A DNA stretch of 64,000 nucleotides from an uncultured Nioella sp. (lineage in GTDB: Bacteria > Pseudomonadota > Alphaproteobacteria > Rhodobacterales > Rhodobacteraceae), in NCBI GenBank assembly GCA_947495575.1, contig CANLZL010000003.1, positions 124,001 to 188,000 on the forward strand. Direction: 5' to 3'. The position numbers were made by a program, and so were the translations under genes. Positions 1-9,297 of this stretch are shown one piece after another. The notes beneath the pieces are model-generated. The model worked only from the letters and a program-made list of their open reading frames with translations. It had not been told where the DNA came from and did not search any database. Position 1 is the stretch's first letter, and each line of letters starts with the position of its first letter.

Positions 1-1934
1 TCTTCGCGTTTTTGGCTTTTGGCGGATCGGCCCTGATCGCTGCTGGCCTGACCCTCGGATATAACCGTCTTGATATTCCCGGCACCGGCTCTGGCTTTCT
101 GATTTCAGGGCTTGTCGCCTGCGCCGCCTTGATCGGCCTGTCGACCTGGGTCTGGATACTATTTGATGAAAACGTGGCCCGCCCCGTCGAGCGTCTGGCC
201 GCTGAGATGCGCACCCGTGCGCATACCGATGTAGAGGCTGAAATTGACCATGCCCCGGCCCGCTACCTCGGTGATCTGGCCCCAGCCGCAGCTGCTGTTG
301 CCGAACATCTGACTGAAACCCGAAATGCGCTGGCCCTTGCTGTGGGTCGGGAAACTGCCCAGCTAAACCTTGAAAAATCACGGCTTGAGATGCTTTTGGC
401 GGAATCTCCTGATGGTGTTTTGTTCTGCACTCCTGACCACAAGGTCGCGCTTTATAACGCTCGCGCAGCCGAAGTATTGCGTCACGCTGAGGCGCTTAGC
501 CTTAATCGGCCCATTGCCCACATCCTGATGGCAGCGCCAATTCGTCAGGCATATGATCGGCTTTTGGCTGAGGAGAGTAGCGAAAGCGCCGATATTGTCT
601 GTGCCACCCGGCGAGGCGGGCGCATCATCGAGGCGCGCTTGCGACTTCTGTTCCTCGAAGGGCAAGAAACCAAAACGCCGGGATACATCCTTTCTCTCAG
701 CGACACTGGCGCCGACCTGAAAATCCATGCAGAGCGCGCTGCGCTGTTTAACCGTGTCCTTGATGGTGTGACCGAAGCATCAACTGAATTGCCCGCGCCG
801 TTGGCGGAACTGATTCAGGAAGTATCAGCCGCCAAGGCAACCACCGATGCCCTTTGGTGGCCAATGGAAGTTCTACCGATTTCAGGTCTGGCCCCTGCCC
901 TGCGCGCTCGATTGGCCCGCAAAGACATTGCTTTGACAACGGATTTGCCCGATCGGCGCATTCGTTGCGACGGCTACGCAATAACACGACTTTTAGAGCG
1001 ATTGGCCCTCGGTTGGGCCGGGTCGGGTGCCACAACAGTGACGCTTGCGGCAGATCTTTCTGATACGCATGCAAGCCTTCGACTAGGGTCCGATGCAGAC
1101 ACACCAAGTAAGTCCACGATGGCCGAGTGGCTGTCTGCCCCCCTTGCGCCGGGATTTGCTGGGTTTTCAGGCCGCGACGTCGAAGTCACGCACGGCACGC
1201 GCGTGGCGCTATCGGATGGGCAGATCACGATAACTTTGCCATTGGCGAACCCCTCCCGGTCCGCAGCGCCACGCAAGGTCCAATACGATTTCGACCTTCT
1301 GCACGCAGAACTACCCCACAGCCTAAGGGACGCCAAACTGCGCCAACTTAATTTCGTGATCTTCGACACCGAAACCACTGGCCTGAATCCGCAGGTGGAT
1401 GAAATCTGCCAGATCGCGGCAGTGCGCGTAGTGAATGGAAAGCTGCGCGCGGATGAGCGCTTTGATATGTTGGTCAATCCCGGTCGAAAGATCCCTTCGG
1501 CCTCAACTGCGGTGCATCACATCACGGATGAAATGGTGGCTGATGCTCCTGATGTGGCCACCGCGCTTACCCGCTTTCACAGCTTCGCTGATAACGCGAT
1601 TCTCGTCGCTCATAATGCACCGTTCGATATGGCCTTTTTGCAGCGGCGCGAAGCCGAGATAAGGCGACGTTTCGATCAACCCATTCTCGATACTGTTCTA
1701 CTATCGGCAATCCTCTTCGGCCAATCCGCTGAACATACACTGGATGCTGTCTGCGACCGTCTGGCTATCGTCATTCCCGAAGAAGATCGTCATACAGCGA
1801 TAGGCGACGCCATCGGCACCGGAGACGCGTTTGCCAAGATGATTCCGATGCTCGAAGCGGCAGATCTGCCTACATTGGGAGCAACGATCGAGGCCTTTGA
1901 CCGACACAGCCGGTTAATCGGCCATTTGAATTGA
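1..1934 (+). CDS. Membrane-anchored HAMP/PAS-like sensor region fused to a C-terminal DnaQ/Pol III epsilon-type 3'-5' exonuclease (5' end outside window)
   Basis: Frame open to the window edge (ORF track start is TTG at 12). C-terminal NFVIFDTETTGLNPQVDEICQIAAVRV...HHITDEMV...LVAHNAPFDMAFL...HTAIGDAIGT matches DEDDh exonuclease Exo I/II/III motifs. N-terminal TM segment, then RPVERLAAEMR (HAMP-like) and LLAESPDGVLFCTPDHKVALYNARA (PAS-like). Confidence 0.85.
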   Translation, partial: FAFLAFGGSALIAAGLTLGYNRLDIPGTGSGFLISGLVACAALIGLSTWVWILFDENVARPVERLAAEMRTRAHTDVEAEIDHAPARYLGDLAPAAAAVAEHLTETRNALALAVGRETAQLNLEKSRLEMLLAESPDGVLFCTPDHKVALYNARAAEVLRHAEALSLNRPIAHILMAAPIRQAYDRLLAEESSESADIVCATRRGGRIIEARLRLLFLEGQETKTPGYILSLSDTGADLKIHAERAALFNRVLDGVTEASTELPAPLAELIQEVSAAKATTDALWWPMEVLPISGLAPALRARLARKDIALTTDLPDRRIRCDGYAITRLLERLALGWAGSGATTVTLAADLSDTHASLRLGSDADTPSKSTMAEWLSAPLAPGFAGFSGRDVEVTHGTRVALSDGQITITLPLANPSRSAAPRKVQYDFDLLHAELPHSLRDAKLRQLNFVIFDTETTGLNPQVDEICQIAAVRVVNGKLRADERFDMLVNPGRKIPSASTAVHHITDEMVADAPDVATALTRFHSFADNAILVAHNAPFDMAFLQRREAEIRRRFDQPILDTVLLSAILFGQSAEHTLDAVCDRLAIVIPEEDRHTAIGDAIGTGDAFAKMIPMLEAADLPTLGATIEAFDRHSRLIGHLN

Positions 1935-1985
1935 CGACCGCGCGGAAACATGGACCGCATTGTGACACAGACTGGAGATATCGAT

Positions 1986-2675
1986 ATGGCCCGTGTGCCG
2001 CTCTACAAACAAGCCGAGACTGAAATGATGCGCAGGATCACCGAAGGCGAATGGCCAGTCGGACAGCGCCTTGGCAATGAGTTTGAGCTGGCCCATGAAT
2101 TTGGTGTCAGCCAAGGCACCATGCGGCGTGCGCTTATCTCACTAGAAGGCATGGGTTATCTGCACCGCAAACCCGGTCGCGGCACATTGGTCGCCAGGCC
2201 AGAGGCAACGGCGAACGGAACCGCGATGGCCTCCGGTGGCTTCCAACGCCTGACTGGCCAAGATGGCGGCGCGCTTGATCTTATGGTGTTTCGTAGCCGC
2301 ACTTCTCAACGTCGCGCCGATCCGGTCGAAGCCGGTTTGTTCGGAGGTGGGCAACTGCATACGCTATCGCGCACACTAAAATGTGACGACGCCCGATTTG
2401 CGTTGGAAGAAATCGCCAGCCCATCGGATCTGCACGAGGAACTGCCCGCCGACTTCATCGACCTTCTGGAAGAGCTCGGACAAACTCCGGCCCGTATCGA
2501 CGACCGCCTGCATGCCGAAGCGATTTCGATGGGCGATTCCGTTGCTCTGTCGACCGACCGACACGCGGCCCTACTCTGCTTGACCCGAGTGGCTTATGAC
2601 GGTGACGGCAAGGCCATCGTACGGCAGGTTATGCGTATGGCAGGACCAGTCAGCTACGGCGTAACTTTGGGTTAG
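1986..2675 (+). CDS. GntR family transcriptional regulator (HutC/UTRA-like)
   Basis: MARVPLYKQAETEMMRRITEGEWPVGQRLGNEFELAHEFGVSQGTMRRALISLEGMGYLHRKPGRGTLV is a GntR wHTH. ORF track starts at 1950; the 1986 ATG fits the family N-terminus better. Confidence 0.85.
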   Translation: MARVPLYKQAETEMMRRITEGEWPVGQRLGNEFELAHEFGVSQGTMRRALISLEGMGYLHRKPGRGTLVARPEATANGTAMASGGFQRLTGQDGGALDLMVFRSRTSQRRADPVEAGLFGGGQLHTLSRTLKCDDARFALEEIASPSDLHEELPADFIDLLEELGQTPARIDDRLHAEAISMGDSVALSTDRHAALLCLTRVAYDGDGKAIVRQVMRMAGPVSYGVTLG

Positions 2676-2732
2676 TGTTGCCGCCTTCGTTTCCGGGGTT
2701 ACCCCTCCGGTGTTGCCTGTAGGCTCACCGAA

Positions 2733-3263
2733 CTAGCGGCAGGCCAGATAAGTTAAGTCACAGGTTAGCCCGGCCCGGCACGACATATTGGACAGGCAGA
2801 AATCGCCGACATTGCCGCCGCCCCCGATTCCGTTGTTTCCATTGCCTTGACCGCCGCCACTGTTGCCGGAACCGCCATTGCCGCCGACACCCGTTCCTGG
2901 GCTTCCACCGCGCATAGCAACAGCACAGAAGTTGTTGCACTGGCTATAAACCCACCGGCAATCATCGTAATCGCCTTCATCGCAGAACCTACGACAAACT
3001 GAAGCGGCCGTTTGCAGCGCGATGCAATCATAAGTGCTCAATGAGCAAGCTTGCTGCGTCATGTAATCAGCGTCGAGACATTGATACGTCTGATTATATT
3101 GAGCTACCGCCGGGGTACCCTGCGCCAATCCCAAAACCAGCACCAGAGTGCAAATACTTACCAACCGGGAGGCCAGACCAACGATCTTTTTCCTAAATAG
3201 CGGCCTCGTCACATTGACAAAAATCAAATTTGGCATAACGGCCCCTCTGAATCTTACGATCAA
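2733..3263 (-). CDS. Secreted Cys-rich / Gly-rich small protein of unknown function
   Basis: Signal-peptide-like N-terminus (LASRLVSICTLVLVLGLAQGTPAVAQ), about 14 Cys in the mature part, central GGNGGSGNSGGGQGNGNNGIGGGG linker, C-terminal CLSNMSCRAGLTCDLTYLACR. Confidence 0.6.
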   Translation of the reverse strand: MIVRFRGAVMPNLIFVNVTRPLFRKKIVGLASRLVSICTLVLVLGLAQGTPAVAQYNQTYQCLDADYMTQQACSLSTYDCIALQTAASVCRRFCDEGDYDDCRWVYSQCNNFCAVAMRGGSPGTGVGGNGGSGNSGGGQGNGNNGIGGGGNVGDFCLSNMSCRAGLTCDLTYLACR

Positions 3264-3360
3264 TCCAGAGACGGTATCATGAAACAGGCCCGCGCCCTAA
3301 TTGGGTAACAGGTCGAAGCAAGAAGCAACGTCTTCCATCGCCAGAAAACAAGGGTGAAAA

Positions 3361-3382
3361 CGAAGCCAGATTTCCGGCTTCG
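3361..3382 (-). terminator. Rho-independent terminator candidate at the end of the galactose operon
   Basis: Stem CGAAGCC/GGCTTCG; on the minus strand it is followed by TTTTC, downstream of the stop at 3422. Confidence 0.55.
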
Positions 3383-3421
3383 GTGACACAGTTTTGATTT
3401 CTTGCCCGTCCCCGAAATCAC

Positions 3422-4871
3422 TCAGATTCCGTCGATGCACACATATTTGGTGTCTAGGTAATCTTCGAGTCCTTGGCTGCCGCCCTCTTTGCCCATTCCG
3501 CTTTCCTTGACGCCGCCAAACGGGGCCTCGACGGTGGTGATAAGGCCAGAATTGATGCCAATCATGCCATATTCCAAGCCTTCGTTCAGTCGGAAAACTC
3601 GTGCCATATCTGTGGTATAGGCGTAACAGGCCAATCCGAATTCTGTGTCGTTGGCCATGGCCATCACGTCTTCTTCGGTTTCGAATTTGAACACCGGGGC
3701 AAGCGGGCCAAAAATCTCTTCCTTGGCAAACATCATGTCCTGGGTGGCCCCAACAATCACAGTTGGTTCAAAGAAACTGCCGCCATTGCCGTGTCGATTG
3801 CCGCCGGTGGCAATCCGCCCACCTTTCTGCGTTGCATCCGAAACAAACTCTTCGACCTTTTCAACTGCGGCTACGTCAACCAGAGGGCCTTGTTCGACCC
3901 CGGCGGTCATGCCGTCACCTACTTTTAGTGCCGCGGTTTTCTCTGCCAATTTCGCCACAAAGGCGTCGTGAATTCCGGCCTGCACATACATCCGGTTCGC
4001 GCAAACGCAGGTCTGGCCTGCATTGCGGAATTTCGAAACCATCGCGCCCTCAACTGCGGCGTCCAAATCGGCATCGTCAAAAACAATAAACGGTGCGTTT
4101 CCACCCAGTTCCATCGAGACTTTCTTAACGGTATCCGCGCTTTGACGGATCAGGAGCTTGCCGATCCCGGTTGAGCCAGTAAAGGTCACTTTGCGCACCT
4201 CAGGCCGTTCCATGATCTCGCCCGCGATCTTGCTGGCCGACCCGGTTACGATATTGACGACCCCTTTGGGGTAGCCCACTTCTTCCGCCAAAGCTGCCCA
4301 GGCAAGCCCGGAATATGGGGTCTGCGTCGCAGGTTTCGCCACAACCGTACAGCCAACAGCCAAGGCAGGTGCCAGTTTACGCGCCAGCATCGAAGACGGG
4401 AAATTCCACGGCGTGATCATGCCGACAACGCCGACCGGGTGTTTGGTAACAAGGATGCGGCGACCGTTCACTCCGGGGGGGACGATCTCACCTTTTGATC
4501 TCCGTGCCTCTTCAGCGAACCAACGCACATACTGTGCACCAATGGCAATTTCGCCCTTAGCCTCGGCCAGCGGCTTACCCATTTCTATGGTCAGCAACTC
4601 ACCCAACGCCGCTTGGTTATCCATCAGGGCATCGTGCATTTTCCACAGCAATCCGACCCGATCCATCAATGACATGGCTGCAAATTCGGGGAACGCTGCC
4701 TTGGCTGCATCTACCGCACGGGATGTTTCAGCCGCACCGGAGTTGGGAATCGTGCCGATCACCTGCCCATTTGCCGGGTTTGTGACATCTATGGTCTGAC
4801 CAGAATCCGCCGCAACCCATTCACCGTTGATATAGTTCGCTTCCTTCAACCAGGCCGCAAATCCGCTCATC
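3422..4871 (-). CDS. NAD(P)-dependent aldehyde dehydrogenase, succinate-semialdehyde dehydrogenase (GabD) family
   Basis: VGMITPWNFPSSMLARKLAPALAVGCTVVAKPATQTPYSG, FTGSTGIGKLL, MELGGNAPFIVFDDADLD, RNAGQTCVCANR. Start MSGFAAWLKEANYINGEWV with RBS ggagg upstream. Confidence 0.9.
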
Positions 4872-4884
4872 TCATTGATCCTCC

Positions 4885-5868
4885 TCAGGAAAATTTGCCC
4901 ATACGTTGAGCAACGTCCAGCATTCGGGCAGAAAAGCCCCATTCATTGTCATACCATCCAAAAACGCGAAGCATACCCCCTTTGGATCGCTTTATTTCTG
5001 GTCCCGCAATGATCAGCGATTCAGGCCGCTGGCGCAGGTCTGACGAAACCAGCGGCTTTTCGGTATAACCAATGACACCCCCGGTTGATGCCAAGAGCGA
5101 TTTCACCTCATTAGCCTGCGGTCGGTCCCGGGTGATCACCGCCAGATCGACGCAAGACACGCTTGCCGTCGGCACACGAACCGCAGACCCGGTGATACGC
5201 CCGGCCAGATGCGGCAGGACAACATCCACCAAATGCTCTGCACTTGTTGTGGTGGGCACCATGGAAAGGGCGGCGGCACGACTGCGCGCGGGGTTCGCCA
5301 TAGGCATATCTACTGTGGGCTGGCTGCCCGTATAGCAATGCACTGTCGTCATCAGTGCCGTTTCCAAACCATAAGCGTCATCCAGAACCCGTGCCAATGG
5401 GGCAAGGGCATTTGTCGTGCAGGAGGCATTGGAGACAATTATGTGTTCTGGGCCAAGGATTTCTTCATTGGCTCCCAAGACAATCGTGGCATCAGCAGAC
5501 AGCGACGGCCCCGAGATCAGAACCCGCGTCGCGCCCGCCGCCAACCCCTGTTCCGCGATGTCCCGCCTTGCCCGGCCTGTGCACTCCATCAAAAGGTCGA
5601 CATTATTGAGTTTGAGGGCAGACAGATCCGATTGCTGGGAAAAGGCGATGCGCCGTCCACCCGCAATTAAGGCGTCCTGTTCAAACTCCACCCCACCGGG
5701 GAACGGGCCAAAAACGGAATCATATTCAAAGAGGTAAGCGCAGGTTTCGACTGGCGCGATGTCGTTTACCGACACAATCTCGATCCCGGACCACGCATCG
5801 CTGGTCAGCCACGCCCGCAAGACCGACCGCCCAATGCGCCCGAACCCGTTGATTGCAACTTTGATCAT
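4885..5868 (-). CDS. Glyceraldehyde-3-phosphate dehydrogenase paralogue (type I GAPDH family)
   Basis: MIKVAINGFGRIGRSVLRAW, SNASCTTNALAPLARVLDD, MTTVHCYTGSQ, RSRAAALSMVPTTTSA, WYDNEWGFSARMLD. Confidence 0.88.
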   Translation of the reverse strand: MIKVAINGFGRIGRSVLRAWLTSDAWSGIEIVSVNDIAPVETCAYLFEYDSVFGPFPGGVEFEQDALIAGGRRIAFSQQSDLSALKLNNVDLLMECTGRARRDIAEQGLAAGATRVLISGPSLSADATIVLGANEEILGPEHIIVSNASCTTNALAPLARVLDDAYGLETALMTTVHCYTGSQPTVDMPMANPARSRAAALSMVPTTTSAEHLVDVVLPHLAGRITGSAVRVPTASVSCVDLAVITRDRPQANEVKSLLASTGGVIGYTEKPLVSSDLRQRPESLIIAGPEIKRSKGGMLRVFGWYDNEWGFSARMLDVAQRMGKFS

Positions 5869-5927
5869 TCCCGCCATCTCCACGTCCAAATTTCAGGCGC
5901 AGAGTGATGCATGGGCAAGGCGAAGGT

Positions 5928-7835
5928 TCAAGCCGTGGATTTGTACCAATACACGCCGGCAGGTGCTATAGTCTGTCCCTGATAGTCTTGCGGGTCAGTT
6001 CCATAATTGATGACGAACATCATGTCCCCCGCCCGTCTGCACCGCAATCCGTCCGGCATATGTGCGACCTCAAGGCCCTGATCTTGCAACAATATCTCAA
6101 GCAACCCCTGCATGGCCACAGGATCAAGATAACCGCCGAGATAGCGGAGCGTGTCACTTCCCACCAATAATGGTTCACCATCTTGGGTACGAAGCTGCAC
6201 ATCGGCATTGCCTTCAAGAAACTCGCGCCAAAGCGTCACAACCCCACCGCCCTCTATCGGGATCGGCATATCCGGCCTGAGGGATTCGACGCGTGAAATC
6301 GTTACATCAAGCCCATCGATCTGAGGTGGCAAAGGCACTGGAATCGACAATTCAGAGGTCTTGGAATTTGTGCGCGGGCCGAGCAGGATCGACGCTTCGG
6401 CCTTTGAAATCGCGGCTTTCAATTGATCCGTCAAAGTTTGCACGCCCGGTACGAGGATCAACTTGTACCCCGATAAATCCGACACGTCGGGACGCAGGAT
6501 ATCGACCGACTGCCCTAAGCGGCGCAAAGCCTTGTACATATCGAAGACCAGTTGGAAATAATCCAACCCCTGCCCTTGCGGCTGCACCTCCCATGACCAT
6601 TGAGCGTCATAGTCAAAGACAAGTGCAATCGGTGCCTGCGCAACAGCGACTTCTGGCAGCTCGGCCAACTCCCTCGCTACTTGTTTGGCCGCGTAATAGG
6701 CTGTTGCCGGTTCGCTATCCGGACGCAGCATGCCCGCATGCATCTGCTCCTGCGCAAACGGGGCCTGACGCCAGCGGAAATAGGCAACGCATTCGGCACC
6801 GTGGGCAAAGGCCTCCCACGCCCACAGCCGTTCCATTCCCGCCATCGGAGCCGGGTTGTAGGGCGCCCAGTTCACTGGACCCGGTTGTTGTTCCATCACC
6901 CACCATCGGCCTTTGCCAACGGCCCGATAAAGGTCGTGATGGAAGGCCTGAAAATCAGGATCGCCCTGTCGAGCATTCGCAGATTGATGGGCGTCATCGG
7001 CGCCTACGCGGTCCTCCAAGAAGCCAAGCGGGTAACTGTCCCAAGTGGCAATCTCCATCTGGTCGCCGGTTTTCCAATGGTCGAAATCGGTGATCCGGCC
7101 CATATAATTATGCGAAATCGGGGCATCAGAATGGGCGCGAATAATGTCGACCTGAACCTGATTGAACCGAACCACCTGATCCGAACTGAAGCGGCGGAAC
7201 GCAAGGCAGTGCGCCGGGTTCGCTTCGGTCACTGTCAAGTTGGGCAGGCCAATCTGATCGAAACTTTGATAGTCCATCGACCAGAAAATATTGCCCCATG
7301 CCTCGTTCAACGCTTCGATATTGCCATAGCGGTTTTGGCACCAAACCTGGAACGCCTTATGAGCAGCGTCAGAATAGGACACCGTCGTGTCATGGCAGCC
7401 ATATTCATTGTCAGTTTGCCATGCAGCGACATGCGGGTTTTTGCCATAGCGCTCCGCAAAGAGGCGCGTAATACGGGCGCTTTCATCGCGATATCCGTCA
7501 TGGCTGAAGCAATAATGCCGGCGCGATCCAAACCCGCGCGGGCGACCATCAAGATCAACGGCCAGCATGTCGGGATGCTTATCGATCATCCAGCGTGGCG
7601 GGGTTGCCGTCGGTGTTCCCAGAACGATTTTCAGGCCGGCTGCGCCCAAAACATCAACTGCCCGATCCAGCCACTCAAACGTCATTTTCCCGGGCGTCGG
7701 TTCCAGTCGTGACCAGGCAAATTCACCGATCCGCACCCAAGTCAGGCCGATCTCGACCATGCGCGCCGCATCGTCGGCCCAAATTTCTTCTGGCCAATGT
7801 TCGGGGTAATAGCAGGTCCCGAGCGTCCGCTTCAC
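5928..7835 (-). CDS. GH42 beta-galactosidase
   Basis: LGTCYYPEHWPEEIWADDAARMVEIGLTWVRIGEFAWSRLEP, TATPPRWMIDKHPDMLAVD, AWQTDNEYGCHDT, WWVMEQQPGPVNWAPYNPAP. Confidence 0.92.
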   Translation of the reverse strand: MKRTLGTCYYPEHWPEEIWADDAARMVEIGLTWVRIGEFAWSRLEPTPGKMTFEWLDRAVDVLGAAGLKIVLGTPTATPPRWMIDKHPDMLAVDLDGRPRGFGSRRHYCFSHDGYRDESARITRLFAERYGKNPHVAAWQTDNEYGCHDTTVSYSDAAHKAFQVWCQNRYGNIEALNEAWGNIFWSMDYQSFDQIGLPNLTVTEANPAHCLAFRRFSSDQVVRFNQVQVDIIRAHSDAPISHNYMGRITDFDHWKTGDQMEIATWDSYPLGFLEDRVGADDAHQSANARQGDPDFQAFHHDLYRAVGKGRWWVMEQQPGPVNWAPYNPAPMAGMERLWAWEAFAHGAECVAYFRWRQAPFAQEQMHAGMLRPDSEPATAYYAAKQVARELAELPEVAVAQAPIALVFDYDAQWSWEVQPQGQGLDYFQLVFDMYKALRRLGQSVDILRPDVSDLSGYKLILVPGVQTLTDQLKAAISKAEASILLGPRTNSKTSELSIPVPLPPQIDGLDVTISRVESLRPDMPIPIEGGGVVTLWREFLEGNADVQLRTQDGEPLLVGSDTLRYLGGYLDPVAMQGLLEILLQDQGLEVAHMPDGLRCRRAGDMMFVINYGTDPQDYQGQTIAPAGVYWYKSTA

Positions 7836-8695
7836 AAGATAACCTCGGGCTCCATCTGTCCCTGAGCAACATCTTCGATGACGAAGGTTTGCCCGGCCAG
7901 CGGCGTTTCGATCATTGCTTCGCTGCCCAATCCGACATTGGCCGATGTCACGTAAAGATCACGTAAACCAGCGCCACCAAACGCGGGGCAAGTTGCCTGA
8001 CCGGCAGGGATGGTCACATCGCGCAAGACTTCCCCTGCGGGCGAATATGCCCGAACGCGCGAATGTCCCCACTCAGCGCTCCAGTAATTTCCGTCGGTGT
8101 CCACCACGGCGCCATCTGCATTTGGGCCACCTTCGCCATGATCGAGGAACACTTCGGGATCGCCCACGGGCCAGCCATCGACTGCATTCAACTGCTGCCG
8201 CCAAACCTTGCCCTGACGAGTATCCGCGAAATAGCCAATATTACCTTCAGGCGCAAAGCAGATGCCGTTGGAAACAGTGATGTTCGGGTAAAGCTGCCTC
8301 AGCTCACCCTTGTAGTAACGATAGATAGCCCCTGCACCTGGTTCTCCGTTGAAGCCCATGGTTCCAATCCAGAACCCGCCCCAAGGGTCGGCGCGGCCAT
8401 CATTGGAACGGGTGAGAGGGTTGTCTGCCTCAAGCGAAACAATGGTTTCCTCTTTCCCCGTGGTCAGGTCGAACCGAAACAAGTCGGTCTCAGACGCGAT
8501 CAGCAATGCATCCTCACCGACCCAACCAGCGGCAGAAACATGTCGGTCAAACGTCCAGGTCTTCTGACCCTCCGACGTGCGCGTCATTAGGGTCTTTCCA
8601 AGAATGTCGAACCAAAAAAACTGCTGCCGCTTTGGGTTCCAAAGCGGCCCCTCGCCCAGCTTGCAGGCCCGGTCGTCAAAAACTGTCGCGATCAT
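7832..8695 (-). CDS. SMP-30/gluconolactonase (LRE) family sugar lactonase
   Basis: KLGEGPLWNPKRQQFFWFDILGKTL, TRSNDGRADPWGGFWIGTMGFN, YFADTRQGKVWRQQLNA; overlaps adjacent genes in the operon. Confidence 0.9.
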   Translation of the reverse strand: MIATVFDDRACKLGEGPLWNPKRQQFFWFDILGKTLMTRTSEGQKTWTFDRHVSAAGWVGEDALLIASETDLFRFDLTTGKEETIVSLEADNPLTRSNDGRADPWGGFWIGTMGFNGEPGAGAIYRYYKGELRQLYPNITVSNGICFAPEGNIGYFADTRQGKVWRQQLNAVDGWPVGDPEVFLDHGEGGPNADGAVVDTDGNYWSAEWGHSRVRAYSPAGEVLRDVTIPAGQATCPAFGGAGLRDLYVTSANVGLGSEAMIETPLAGQTFVIEDVAQGQMEPEVIL

Positions 8696-9297
8696 CTGTC
8701 CATTCCATCAAAGGCCGCGACCATAGTTTCGGCGCGCGCGCGCACATCTTCAACCGAAAGGCCAGGCGTATAAAGAGCCGTTCCGATGCCAAATCCCGTG
8801 ACGCCTGCAGCCCACCATTCGCCAAAGTTGTCCGGGCCTGCGCCACCGACCGCAAAAACATCGGTTTCAGGAGGCAAGACTGCGCGGTAGGCCTTGATGC
8901 CAGCGACGCCAACCAAATTGGCAGGGAAGATTTTCAAACCGTCGGCACCAGCTGCCAGCGCTGCAAAACACTCTGTCGGCGTCATCACACCGGGCCAGCT
9001 TTGCATACCCAGACGCTTGGATTCCTTGATAACAGCTTCATCGTAATTGGGGGATACGACCAGTTTGCCGCCCGCTTGGTGAACCTTGTTTACATCCTCG
9101 ATCGTCAAAACCGTGCCGGCCCCAATCAGCGCGCGATCACCAATAGCCTTGGACATAACGGCAATGGTTTCGAACGGACGCGGAGAGTTAAGCGGCACCT
9201 CGATCCGATCAATCCCGGCTTCGAGAATTGCAATTGCGATGTCTTCGGCTTCTTCGGGTTTGATACCACGTAGAATGGCGATCAGAGGGCGGCTCAT
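8692..9297 (-). CDS. dgoA: 2-dehydro-3-deoxy-6-phosphogalactonate aldolase
   Basis: IAILRGIKPEEAEDIAIAILEAGIDRIEVPLNSPRPFETI, GAGTVLTIEDV, SPNYDEAVI, GADGLKIFPANLVGVAGIKAYRAVLP; next to DgoK. Confidence 0.9.
   Translation of the reverse strand: MSRPLIAILRGIKPEEAEDIAIAILEAGIDRIEVPLNSPRPFETIAVMSKAIGDRALIGAGTVLTIEDVNKVHQAGGKLVVSPNYDEAVIKESKRLGMQSWPGVMTPTECFAALAAGADGLKIFPANLVGVAGIKAYRAVLPPETDVFAVGGAGPDNFGEWWAAGVTGFGIGTALYTPGLSVEDVRARAETMVAAFDGMDR

Noticed and set aside
2821-2900. Gly-codon repeats as a CRISPR or tandem DNA repeat
   Set aside because: Imperfect, short, in frame within a coding sequence; explained by a Gly-rich linker.
6600-7712. 370-aa plus-strand ORF
   Set aside because: Antisense to the GH42 beta-galactosidase; low-complexity Arg-rich translation.
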